From contig JALFST010000008.1 in assembly GCA_022779285.1 (NCBI GenBank), positions 1 to 64,000 of the forward strand: a stretch of 64,000 nucleotides of DNA, in the 5' to 3' direction. Both the position numbers and the translations under genes were made by a program. How positions within the stretch are numbered: position 1 is the first letter of the stretch; each line of letters begins with the position of its first letter. This DNA comes from Peptoniphilaceae bacterium (GTDB lineage: Bacteria > Bacillota > Clostridia > Tissierellales > Peptoniphilaceae). The notes beneath the pieces were generated by a model. The model made no database searches. It was not told the DNA's origin and saw only the letters and a list, made by a program, of their open reading frames with translations. Below are positions 8,257 to 16,940 of the stretch, in pieces.

Positions 8257-9467
8257 AAGGGATTCGTCATCGCTTCTTACTTTGGGCAATCGGCTGGATC
8301 GCCTTGTTTCTGCTTGCCAATTTACAGCTGCGGCCCTTTCCACATATTTTGATTCTGTTTTGGACATTGCTTCCCATCCTTTCTCTGGCAATCAGCCTTT
8401 TTTCCGGAAAGCTATTGCATTTGGAAGAATCCGTCACCCCTCATGCCTCGGAGAGCGGGGAGGGGACATGGATTTGTGAGCTCACCAACGATTCGTCACT
8501 CATGGCTTTTTTTCTGCGCTTTCGTGAATTGCCGTTGAAAAAAAAGCATGGAAGCAAACCGTTGGAGCTCATGCTTCAGCCAAAGGAAAAAAGAAATGTG
8601 GAGCTCAGCTTTCATTTGCCTTATACCGGTCCTTATTCCTTGCGCTCGAAAGAACCGACGTATGAGGATCTTTTAGGTTTTTTTCACTTGCGTTTCTTTG
8701 GCAGCAAAAACAAGGATTCCGTGGAATGCTGCCGGCTTCCCAAGGAAATTGAATGGCCCGGGCTTCAAAGCGAGCAGAAGCTGCTCGATGAAATCCATAC
8801 TACGGTTGAGAGACGCGCATTGATGAGTGTAACCGATGATGTATTTTCCGTAGATCCTCTCACAAACGGAGAAAGCCTTGCGCATGCGCACTGGAAGCTC
8901 AGTGCACGCCTGCAGCAATGGATGATTCGTCACTATTCGGACTATGAAAGTGTTCCTTTACGAATTATTGTCGACACGAAGTCGATTTCAGCATCTCCAG
9001 ACGTCCGATTTGATAAAATGAAAAATCCGGTTTCGGATCCCGCAACCGAAAAGGATCTTCAGGATCGTACCGACTTTTTGAATCTTGTATACACCTTCGG
9101 CCTGCAAATTCTGCGCAATCATGCAACATTGGAATATGCCACACCATCGGAACAGATTTCTCGCTTCCGGAGCGAGGAAGAAATCTCTGATTTTCAGCTG
9201 ACGCTTGCTTCCATTCCGTTCCAAAAAGAGCAATCGGCATGGAAGCTCAGCTATCTTGGGGAAAATAAGCAGCTGATCTTCGTGCAGCAATTCGACGATT
9301 TTAACTATGGAAGTCTGCTTCATCAATGTGAATCAAGCGTGCCGTTTCTTTGCATTTCCGTTCGTTCTATGAATACTCCTGAAATGATGCGACGCGTAGA
9401 GCAATCTCCGCTGGAGTGTATCTGGATCGAAGAAGAATCCGATGAAGGAAAGGAGCGGAAAAAATGA
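8253..9467 (+). CDS. DUF58-domain membrane-anchored protein
   Basis: 404 residues. Two hydrophobic segments near the N-terminus (about residues 10-50) are followed by a soluble region. This contains the DUF58 hallmark, a pattern of the kind D-P-x-x-x-G-E-x-x-x-x-x-H-W-K-x-S-A-R near residues 205-220 (seen as HAHWKLSARLQQWM). It overlaps moxR by ATGA and is overlapped the same way by the transglutaminase gene, so the three products are made together. Such trios are widespread and are thought to act at the cell envelope, but no precise function is established. Confidence 0.88.
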   Translation: MKGIRHRFLLWAIGWIALFLLANLQLRPFPHILILFWTLLPILSLAISLFSGKLLHLEESVTPHASESGEGTWICELTNDSSLMAFFLRFRELPLKKKHGSKPLELMLQPKEKRNVELSFHLPYTGPYSLRSKEPTYEDLLGFFHLRFFGSKNKDSVECCRLPKEIEWPGLQSEQKLLDEIHTTVERRALMSVTDDVFSVDPLTNGESLAHAHWKLSARLQQWMIRHYSDYESVPLRIIVDTKSISASPDVRFDKMKNPVSDPATEKDLQDRTDFLNLVYTFGLQILRNHATLEYATPSEQISRFRSEEEISDFQLTLASIPFQKEQSAWKLSYLGENKQLIFVQQFDDFNYGSLLHQCESSVPFLCISVRSMNTPEMMRRVEQSPLECIWIEEESDEGKERKK

Positions 9468-11869
9468 ATACAAGATATTGGAGACAATGGCTGCAGGCAT
9501 GGCTTACTACAGGCGTTTTCGCCACCTGTCTCTGTTATTTTCTTTTCCGCCTACTGGAAGTGCCGCCCGAGCTCCTTGAGATTGCATTGTGGATGCTCGG
9601 CACTACTCTCATTTTCGGAATCGTAATCACTTTTTGGCGGTATTCTTTACCTTTCCTCGGAATTGTGATTTTGATTTTCGGTCTGCAATTTCTTACCGGC
9701 CGTTCCCTGGGAACAAAATATCTGTCGATGTTTTATTGGCAGGGAATCCTCAGAGAAGCCCTCTATTCACTTCGTTGGGCGATTACTCTCAATGAACTCA
9801 AGCCCGCAATGCCGGCCATTTTCCCAATTGTTGCATATCTGATTATCGCTTTTATTTCCGTTTTGAGTAATTGGGTGCTGCCGATTCCTTTGCTCAATAT
9901 GGTGTTTCTGATGGCTCCGCTTTTCTATATTCCAAGTCTGACGGAGGATCCGAAATGGCTGGCCTTTTTGATGCTCGGTTTATTTTGTGTCTATGCATCC
10001 TATGCATTTCGCCAGGATCCGAGCAATCACGAGCAGCGCCCTCCGATCATCTTCGGCCTCATACTCATTGCGCTCACATTGTTATTACAATGGATAATCC
10101 CTGCTGACTTTTTCTTTAATGAAAAGCTGTCGGAGCAACTCAATCGTTGGCGTCCTGTTCATATCGGTGCCGATATTACCAGCTTTTCGCTCAAGGAACT
10201 GGGCTTTTACCCGCAAGGCAACCTTCGCGTCGGAGGTCCGGTAGAGCTCAGCCAGGATCCGTATCTGGAGATCACAGCCGATCCCACGGCATTTTATTTA
10301 AGAGGCGCCTCCTATGATGCGTTTGACGGCAACTCCTGGTCGCTCTCGGAGCCGCAATATTTGAATGCCTATCGCTTTGAAAGCAACTTCTTTGATGATT
10401 TCAGCAGCGATTCTGCCAAGGTTTTTTGGTTTGGCGGTTCACAGATCCGGGACGAAGTACTTCAGAAAGGCATCTTAACAGCTTCCTTTTATCGAATTCG
10501 TACCATAAGGCCGACACGAAACGTCTTTCATGGCGGCAAACCCATGGCGATGACTCTTCTCAAGGCTGTTCCGCCAGCAGGTGTGATCGATTCTTCCACC
10601 ATTGAGCAATTAGATGCAAAAAAAGCCTTCTTTTATAGCCAAAACGGAATGCTGGCCTCGGAGCAGGACTATAACCAATTCGGCATCTATACACAGGACT
10701 TTGTATTTCCGGTGCAAAATGACTGGGCAGGGGAGATGCTCTCCTCTTATGAGCCTAAGCGAAAAGACGCTCCGAAAAATCTCGAAGCCGCTGTCAGAGA
10801 AAAAGACCCGGAGCTTGCAAAAATACTTTATGATCAGGATATGACTTTCTCATCGCGGATTTCACTTATGCGCGAGCATTTTCGTACAAGCTATACGTAT
10901 GATCTCAAGGCATCAGCGATTCCAGATGGAGAATTATTTATTGATAATTTTCTAACGAATAAAAAAGGGTATTGTGTTTATTTTGCGACCGCCTGGAGCA
11001 TCCTGTTACGCGACATCGGATACGAAACTCGTTATGCAGAAGGTTTTCTGGTTCCGCAAGCCTCTGCCGATCAAAGCGTTTCTACCAGAACGTTAACCGG
11101 TAACAATGCACACGCATGGACGGAAATATATGTCGACGGTATCGGCTGGCTTCCTTTAGAAGCAACTCCGGAATCACATATTGCTTCTATCAGCAATCAG
11201 ATTCCCAACGATCCGAAGAATACACCGCCACAGGAATCAAGCTCGCAAGAATCCTCAAAAAACGAGACCTCGGAACAGAAAAGCTCCTCGGAACAAAATT
11301 CCGAGTCAAAACAGGATATTTCCTCACAGGAACCGCAAACGTCAGACAGCTCTGCAGATAACGGAAGAAACGACGCATCCAAATCCTTTTTCAGCGCATT
11401 ATGGAATGCTCTTAAGGGAATTCTATGGATTGTGCTTATCGTCGCTCTCATCGCATTTGCGTGCGTTACATGGCTAAAGGGCAAAATGAAGTGCTGGAAC
11501 GCGCGTTATCATGCCGATTTCAGCGGATTTTCAGGCTCCGATAGCCAAAAACGACAAATCACAATAAAAATGTGGAAGCACATTCAGCGTATTTCCGGTT
11601 TATTGGAGGTTTCTTTGGAACCGACAGATACTGTTCGAAGCACAGTCGAAAAAATATGGAAGATTTTAAAAGCAAATGATCTGAAAGATGTGCATGAGAT
11701 TTCCGGAATTTTAGAAAGGGTTATCTATACAAAATATATTCCGACGACAGCGGAGATGAATGCAATACAGAAAGTATATCGGAGCGTCAGCAAGCAATAT
11801 CGGAATCAAACCGACCAATGGCATTGGTTGACAAGAGATGTTTTGTGGATAGCCGGGCATCCGTGGTAA
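9464..11869 (+). CDS. Membrane-bound transglutaminase-like protein (TgpA/YebA type)
   Basis: 801 residues. About six membrane segments occupy residues 10-220. An extracellular region follows with a transglutaminase-like core holding the catalytic Cys (GYCVYFATAWSILLRD), His (NNAHAWTEIYVDG) and an Asp/Glu in WLPLEATP. A Ser/Gln/Glu/Lys-rich linker of about 60 residues, one more membrane helix and a C-terminal cytoplasmic DUF4129-like region complete it. The layout matches bacterial TgpA/YebA proteins encoded beside MoxR and DUF58 genes. It may cross-link or cleave envelope proteins; the substrate is unknown. It ends the operon; no clear U-tailed terminator follows. Confidence 0.88.
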   Translation: MNTRYWRQWLQAWLTTGVFATCLCYFLFRLLEVPPELLEIALWMLGTTLIFGIVITFWRYSLPFLGIVILIFGLQFLTGRSLGTKYLSMFYWQGILREALYSLRWAITLNELKPAMPAIFPIVAYLIIAFISVLSNWVLPIPLLNMVFLMAPLFYIPSLTEDPKWLAFLMLGLFCVYASYAFRQDPSNHEQRPPIIFGLILIALTLLLQWIIPADFFFNEKLSEQLNRWRPVHIGADITSFSLKELGFYPQGNLRVGGPVELSQDPYLEITADPTAFYLRGASYDAFDGNSWSLSEPQYLNAYRFESNFFDDFSSDSAKVFWFGGSQIRDEVLQKGILTASFYRIRTIRPTRNVFHGGKPMAMTLLKAVPPAGVIDSSTIEQLDAKKAFFYSQNGMLASEQDYNQFGIYTQDFVFPVQNDWAGEMLSSYEPKRKDAPKNLEAAVREKDPELAKILYDQDMTFSSRISLMREHFRTSYTYDLKASAIPDGELFIDNFLTNKKGYCVYFATAWSILLRDIGYETRYAEGFLVPQASADQSVSTRTLTGNNAHAWTEIYVDGIGWLPLEATPESHIASISNQIPNDPKNTPPQESSSQESSKNETSEQKSSSEQNSESKQDISSQEPQTSDSSADNGRNDASKSFFSALWNALKGILWIVLIVALIAFACVTWLKGKMKCWNARYHADFSGFSGSDSQKRQITIKMWKHIQRISGLLEVSLEPTDTVRSTVEKIWKILKANDLKDVHEISGILERVIYTKYIPTTAEMNAIQKVYRSVSKQYRNQTDQWHWLTRDVLWIAGHPW

Positions 11870-11885
11870 CAAAGGATGCGCCCTG

Positions 11886-11917
11886 TTTTGTCACAAAATA
11901 TTGATTTTGTGACAAAA
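11886..11917. repeat. Perfect 14-bp inverted repeat made of two operator-like palindromes
   Basis: Arms TTTTGTCACAAAAT (11886-11899) and ATTTTGTGACAAAA (11904-11917) with a 4-bp spacer. Each arm is itself an odd palindrome of the form TTTTGT-N-ACAAAA, with centres 19 bp apart (about two helical turns). It lies about 70 bp upstream of the glnS -10 and 16 bp after the transglutaminase stop. It has no T run, so it is more likely a protein-binding pair than a terminator. Confidence 0.6.
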
Positions 11918-11943
11918 ATTAGATTTCGTTTTTCACTATCTTT

Positions 11944-11991
11944 CACAGATCCCATGCTCCCCCGCAGTGCAATCCGGATCTGTGGTATAAT
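11944..11991 (+). promoter_or_regulatory. glnS promoter with an overlapping 9-bp inverted repeat
   Basis: An extended -10 TGGTATAAT ends at 11991, about 28 bp before the glnS ATG; the -35 region is poor. An inverted repeat CACAGATCC (11944-11952) / GGATCTGTG (11976-11984) brackets the -35 region and touches the -10, a position suited to a regulator. No T-box features are present. Confidence 0.6.
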
Positions 11992-12019
11992 ATTTATTAT
12001 TTTCCACGAGGAGGAGATC

Positions 12020-13741
12020 ATGAACGATTTGGATCATAAAAAGAATCTGATATCGCAACCTGAGGATTCTGCAGAAGTATCTGCATCCAATTTTATCCAT
12101 CAAATCATCGATGATGAATTAAAGCCGGAAGGACGTGTTCATGGTCAGACCATACACACACGTTTTCCGCCGGAGCCGAATGGCTACCTTCATATCGGAC
12201 ATGCGAAGGCCATCTGTGTCGATTTCGGAACAGCATTGAAATATAACGGGCTTTGCAATCTTCGTATGGATGATACGAATCCGATAAAAGAAGATGTGGA
12301 ATACGTGGAATCGATTCAAGAGGATATCCGCTGGTTAGGCTTTGACTGGGAGGATCGCTTCTATTTTGCTTCCGACTATTTTGAGCAAATGTATGAATTC
12401 GCAATTGTTCTCATCAAAAAGGGACTGGCCTATGTAGATGATTTAAGTGCGGATGAGCTTCGTGAGTATCGCGGTACCTTGACCGAGCCCGGTAAAAACA
12501 GCCCGTATCGAAATCGAGGTGTCGAGGAAAATCTTAAGCTCTTTGAACAAATGCGTCATGGCGATTTCCCTGACGGCTCTCATACTCTTCGCGCCAAGAT
12601 CGATATGACCTCGGGTAATATGAATATGCGCGACCCTGTGCTGTATCGCATTTCTCATGAAAAGCATCATCGTACAGGAAATGAATGGTGCATCTATCCC
12701 ATGTATGATTTTGCGCATCCTTTAGAGGATGCGATTGAGGGAATCACGCATTCGCTTTGCACGCTTGAGTTTGAATCGCATCGTCCCCTATATAATTGGG
12801 TCGTCGAGCATTGTGATGTCCCCCATCGCCCCAGGCAAATCGAATTTGCTCGTCTCAATATCACGAATACCGTCATGAGCAAGAGAAAGCTTCGTACTCT
12901 TGTTGAAGAAAACTATGTGGACGGCTGGGATGATCCTCGTTTGCCGACCATCTCCGGTTTACGCCGCCGCGGATATACCCCGAAAAGCATCCGCACTTTT
13001 TCCGAAAGGATCGGCGTTGCCAAAGTGGACAGTACGGTAGATGCTCGTTTTCTTGACTATTGCGTACGTGAGGATCTCAATGATACCGCACCTCGTGCGA
13101 TGGCCGTTTTGGATCCGATCAAGCTGATCATTGACAACTTTCCGGAAAATGAAACCGTTGAATGCACTGTCCGCAATCATCCGCGCAATGAATCCATGGG
13201 TTCTCATACCGTTCTTTTTGAGCGTGAGCTTTGGATTGAGCGCGAGGATTTCATGATCAATCCTCCGAAAAAATATTTTCGTCTCTTCCCCGGTAACGAG
13301 GTGCGTCTGCAAAGCGCGTTTATTATCCGCTGTACGGATTATGAGACGGATGAAACGGGAAATGTCACTGTAGTGCATGCCGAATATGATCCCTCTACGA
13401 CCGGCGGAAATGCACCGGCAGATAAGAAAATTAAGGGAACGATTCACTGGCTGCCCGTTCATCATTGCGTTCCCTGCGAAATTCGACTCTACGAGAGTCT
13501 GTTTTCTGTAGAAAATCCGGATCAGGACGGACGTGATTATCTGGAATTATTGAATCCGAATTCTCTTACCATTGTGCCAAAGGCATATATTGAGCCGTGG
13601 ATCGAAGAGTCGAGAACCGTTGATATGCGTTATCAATTCATGCGAAAGGGATATTTCTGTGAGGATCGACGCAGGTCGACAAAGGATCACCCCGTTTTCA
13701 ACCGCATTGTCACGCTTCGTGACGGATATAAGCCACAATAA
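12020..13741 (+). CDS. glnS: Glutaminyl-tRNA synthetase
   Basis: 573 residues. The class I signature [16 protein letters not shown] holds the HIGH motif and the [10 protein letters not shown] segment is the KMSKS equivalent, in the arrangement of GlnRS (not GluRS). The C-terminal beta-barrel anticodon-binding region follows. It charges tRNA-Gln with glutamine directly. Most Firmicutes instead make Gln-tRNA by amidating Glu-tRNA with GatCAB, so a GlnRS is a minority feature. The ATG at 12020 is preceded by GAGGAGGAG; an in-frame TTG at 11876 is upstream of the promoter and rejected. It has its own promoter and a modest terminator. Confidence 0.95.
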   Translation: MNDLDHKKNLISQPEDSAEVSASNFIHQIIDDELKPEGRVHGQTIHTRFPPEPNGYLHIGHAKAICVDFGTALKYNGLCNLRMDDTNPIKEDVEYVESIQEDIRWLGFDWEDRFYFASDYFEQMYEFAIVLIKKGLAYVDDLSADELREYRGTLTEPGKNSPYRNRGVEENLKLFEQMRHGDFPDGSHTLRAKIDMTSGNMNMRDPVLYRISHEKHHRTGNEWCIYPMYDFAHPLEDAIEGITHSLCTLEFESHRPLYNWVVEHCDVPHRPRQIEFARLNITNTVMSKRKLRTLVEENYVDGWDDPRLPTISGLRRRGYTPKSIRTFSERIGVAKVDSTVDARFLDYCVREDLNDTAPRAMAVLDPIKLIIDNFPENETVECTVRNHPRNESMGSHTVLFERELWIEREDFMINPPKKYFRLFPGNEVRLQSAFIIRCTDYETDETGNVTVVHAEYDPSTTGGNAPADKKIKGTIHWLPVHHCVPCEIRLYESLFSVENPDQDGRDYLELLNPNSLTIVPKAYIEPWIEESRTVDMRYQFMRKGYFCEDRRRSTKDHPVFNRIVTLRDGYKPQ

Positions 13742-13754
13742 TTCATAATTGCAG

Positions 13755-13777
13755 GAAAGCCCTCACCGAGGGCTTTC
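13755..13777 (+). terminator. Terminator after glnS
   Basis: A 9-bp stem GAAAGCCCT / AGGGCTTTC with a 5-base loop, followed by the weak T-rich tract CTATTCTCATT. Partial read-through to the YfhO gene is possible, because that gene has no clear promoter of its own. Confidence 0.55.
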
Positions 13778-13803
13778 TATTCTCATTACGAAGGAGCTTG
13801 ACC

Positions 13804-16563
13804 TTGAACAAGGAAAAAACAATGATAGCCGGACTCAATAATTTCATAGAGGTCTTTCGTAAGAACAGAAAAAGAAAAAATCGCTTTTCCATTTATTTTC
13901 TGAGCTTTCTGATTCCATTGTTGCTATTGATTCCTTCTCTGGTCTACTCCGGGATCTTTCCGTTCGGAGAGAATACGACCCTTGCAGTAGACCTGAGAAA
14001 TCAATATGTCGGACTCTATGAGGCCTTTCGCCGAGGATTTTCCGATCCTTCCGTTTTTCTCTATAGTTTTACGAAATCATTGGGCGGAAATATGACCGGA
14101 AGCGTAGCCTACTACCTCTTCAGTCCTTTTCATCTTTTGATTTTTGCCTTCCCCCGCAATCTTTTGCCCCTTGCCATTGAAATTGCACAGCTTTTGAAGG
14201 TCGGACTGTCCGGACTGTCCTTTTCCGTATTGCTCTGCAAGCGTGAACATGGAAGAGACTGGAGAGTTGTTCTTTTTAGCGTATTTTATGCGCTGAATTC
14301 CTTTGCCATGGCCAATATGCTCAACATAATGTGGTTTGACTCCATTATGCTCTTTCCCATTCTGATCCTGTACCTGGAAAAGCTCTTTGATGGCAGAAGC
14401 GCATTGCCCTATCTCTTGCTATTGGCGATCAGTATATTAATGAATTTTTATATCGGATATATGATATGCCTTTTCCTGATCCCATATTCGCTATGGACAT
14501 TGATTCGACGAGCAAAGCCCGCTGGAATCAAGGGCACTGACTGGTTACGAAAGCAAGCTCTATCCTTTGCACGATTTGGTTTTGCTTCAATCCTCGCTGC
14601 CGGATTGACTGCATGGCTTCTTTTTCCCAATCTATACTCCCTTTTTCTGAGCAAGGTCGCTGATACGAGCACTGTGCTTGCCGGCTGGATTCCTGCCGAT
14701 TCTCCATTGGACGCCATAGTCCATTGGATTCCGGCTTCCTTTGACTATGATCAGGTTTCGAACGGCTTTCCGAATGTATATGCAGGTCTTTTATCTGCAA
14801 TCCTGATGCTCTATTATTTCATCAATCGGCGTGTATCTCTCAGAGAAAGAATATGCTCCCTGCTTTTATCTCTATTTCTTATCGCTTCCATGATCATTCC
14901 AAAGCTGAATATTCTTTGGCATGGAATGCAGTATCCGATCTGGTATAATTTTCGTTTTTCCTGGCTTTTCATTTTCTTCATGCTACTGATCGGATTTCGC
15001 GGATGGATGCGCTTGCAGGCACCCTCATGGAAAAGCGCTGCTTTCTGCCTTTTCTTTTTTGGGATCTTCTTAGGATATGAGGCTACGCATTTAGGAGAAG
15101 AAAAATACTCATTTCTCACGATTTATCATATCGTTGCAGCGGCAGTACTTCTCTCCCTGCTTTTGTATTTGCTGCATGGCACACTCAATCCTCAATCACG
15201 CATATATCGGCATGCAGCTACCATTCTGCTCCTCGTAGCTTTTTCCGAGATCTCTCTCAATGCCGCTTTTTATTGGGGATGCTTTCATTACGAGGGCTAT
15301 GATGAATTTGCATTTTACGATCAAACCCTTCAGCAAGCTCTTCAAAATATTCGTCCGGAGGAAAACGAATTTTGGCGTATTGAAAAAACCTTTTATCATG
15401 ATAGCAACGATGCTATGCGCTTTCAATACCCCGGGATTGCACATTTCAATTCCACTCTCGAGGTGAACACCATTGATATGATATCCGATCTCGGCTTTGC
15501 CATCACTTCCAATTCTGTAAGTGCAACCAATCCGACAAAGATCACGGATTTTCTATTCGGGATCCGTTACTATATCGAAGGAAAAGCTGACGAGAACAGC
15601 ATTCAGCCCGGAATCTCTTCCTTAAAGATGCATACAACACGTCCGGATCTCAAGGATTGGAATCCGATCGCCGAAAATGAGTACACAAAAATCTACGAAA
15701 ATCCGAATTGGACACCACTCGGCATGATTGCCGAATCCACGATACGAGAAATCCCCCACACCCTGCGAAATCCCATGGATCTGCAAGATGATATTCTGAA
15801 TGCATTGGACGGTGTCCCGCAAAGGACAAACTATCTGATCAGGCAGCCGATGGATGGTCCAAAATTGGAGAACATGAAAGAAAGCTCTCAGGCCGGAAAT
15901 CTGACATCTTATATGCCGATTCATGCAAATGAGCCGGCCGCCCTTGTCTATACTTTTTCCAGCACAAGTCCGGCTTCCTATTACCTTTCGATCTCCAATA
16001 CCTTACGCAGCGGCAATTCCAAGGTATTTTTCAATGAGGAGCAGATTTCAAACAAGAGAACGGACACCGTACGTTCCTCACAAATACTCAATGTTTCCGC
16101 GGCCTCCACTTCGGAGCGCGAACAAAGCATTCGTATTTTGATGGATGAGAAAAAGTCCTTCCTGCAGATTAATAATCTTTCGTTATTTTCTTTGGATGAG
16201 CAGGCACTGCAAAAAGCCGCTCGATTTCAAAAGGAAAACGGCCTGCACATCACGAAAATGGGCAATACTCATATTGTCGGAGAATTTACCGCTACAGAAA
16301 ACGCCCCAAATCTTTTCTTCTCCATTCCCTATGACAAAGGATGGCATGCAAAGCTCGACGGTAAGGAAGTCCCCGTGCTTGATGTGCTTGATGGATATCT
16401 TTTCATTCAATCGGGCGCAGGACATCACACGGTTGAACTCACTTATCACCCGCCCTATCTCATCTCAGGCATTGTTGTCAGCGCGGTATCGCTTGTCGCC
16501 GCTCTCATATGGACATCGGCGGAATGGCTTGATAAAAAGAAAGGAAGCGAAAATAGCATATGA
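13804..16563 (+). CDS. YfhO-family polytopic membrane protein
   Basis: About 919 residues. Around a dozen membrane segments fill residues 25-470, followed by a large extracytoplasmic region and a last helix near the C-terminus. The early block DLRNQYVGLYEAFRRG plus SLGGNMTGSVAYYLFSPF is typical of YfhO proteins (GT-C-like fold). Family members are implicated in glycosylation of teichoic or lipoteichoic acids. The start is uncertain: TTG 13804 is 7 bp after AAGGAG, while ATG 13822 has a weaker AAGGA. It overlaps the next small gene by ATGA. A glycosyl-transfer role is inference from family. Confidence 0.85.
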   Translation: MNKEKTMIAGLNNFIEVFRKNRKRKNRFSIYFLSFLIPLLLLIPSLVYSGIFPFGENTTLAVDLRNQYVGLYEAFRRGFSDPSVFLYSFTKSLGGNMTGSVAYYLFSPFHLLIFAFPRNLLPLAIEIAQLLKVGLSGLSFSVLLCKREHGRDWRVVLFSVFYALNSFAMANMLNIMWFDSIMLFPILILYLEKLFDGRSALPYLLLLAISILMNFYIGYMICLFLIPYSLWTLIRRAKPAGIKGTDWLRKQALSFARFGFASILAAGLTAWLLFPNLYSLFLSKVADTSTVLAGWIPADSPLDAIVHWIPASFDYDQVSNGFPNVYAGLLSAILMLYYFINRRVSLRERICSLLLSLFLIASMIIPKLNILWHGMQYPIWYNFRFSWLFIFFMLLIGFRGWMRLQAPSWKSAAFCLFFFGIFLGYEATHLGEEKYSFLTIYHIVAAAVLLSLLLYLLHGTLNPQSRIYRHAATILLLVAFSEISLNAAFYWGCFHYEGYDEFAFYDQTLQQALQNIRPEENEFWRIEKTFYHDSNDAMRFQYPGIAHFNSTLEVNTIDMISDLGFAITSNSVSATNPTKITDFLFGIRYYIEGKADENSIQPGISSLKMHTTRPDLKDWNPIAENEYTKIYENPNWTPLGMIAESTIREIPHTLRNPMDLQDDILNALDGVPQRTNYLIRQPMDGPKLENMKESSQAGNLTSYMPIHANEPAALVYTFSSTSPASYYLSISNTLRSGNSKVFFNEEQISNKRTDTVRSSQILNVSAASTSEREQSIRILMDEKKSFLQINNLSLFSLDEQALQKAARFQKENGLHITKMGNTHIVGEFTATENAPNLFFSIPYDKGWHAKLDGKEVPVLDVLDGYLFIQSGAGHHTVELTYHPPYLISGIVVSAVSLVAALIWTSAEWLDKKKGSENSI

Positions 16564-16880
16564 AGCTGTTTCTCACAAAAGTACTTGTTCTCATTTTGAA
16601 TCTTGCGGGGATCCTGCTTTTTTTTGGAGCATTCCTTCCCATTTGGAAAGACCTGTCATGGCTCGTTTTTCTGTGTGGTTTGGCATTGCTTGCCTGTTCC
16701 GCATATCTGGATTATCATTTCTGGAGATGTCCGTACTGCGGTAAATATTTAGGTCGAAGAATGGTTCCCGCCCCGAGCGCCTGCCCCCACTGCGGAAAAA
16801 AATTGAACCCTTCCGATAAAGTTTCCTTATCGGTTTCTCAGCTGCAAAAGAAAAAAACACAATCAGAAGAAAAACTCTAA
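16560..16880 (+). CDS. Small membrane protein with a C-terminal zinc ribbon
   Basis: 106 residues. Two hydrophobic helices (about residues 5-25 and 32-50) are followed by CPYCGKYLG and CPHCGKKL, a four-cysteine zinc ribbon that would face the cytoplasm. The start overlaps the YfhO stop codon (ATGA), which suggests stoichiometric expression with that protein. No function is recognised. It could be an accessory or regulatory subunit of the YfhO system. Confidence 0.75.
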   Translation: MKLFLTKVLVLILNLAGILLFFGAFLPIWKDLSWLVFLCGLALLACSAYLDYHFWRCPYCGKYLGRRMVPAPSACPHCGKKLNPSDKVSLSVSQLQKKKTQSEEKL

Positions 16881-16881
16881 A

Positions 16882-16920
16882 AAAAAGCTAAGCTCAACGA
16901 ATACGCCAGCTTAGCTTTTT
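16882..16920. terminator. Bidirectional terminator between convergent genes
   Basis: A 13-bp stem AAAAAGCTAAGCT / AGCTTAGCTTTTT with a 13-base loop gives T runs on both strands. It ends the YfhO unit (+) and the ftsK-pgsA-recA-rny unit (-). Confidence 0.85.
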
Positions 16921-16940
16921 TCATGATCATTTTTCAATGC

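Noticed and set aside
11870..12019. T-box riboswitch before glnS
   Set aside because: The promoter lies only about 28 bp before the start codon and no AGGGTGG-type antiterminator sequence is present.
11876..12019. Longer GlnRS starting at a TTG at 11876
   Set aside because: That codon lies upstream of the -10 element and runs through the palindromes; ATG 12020 has a strong GAGGAGGAG site and fits family length.
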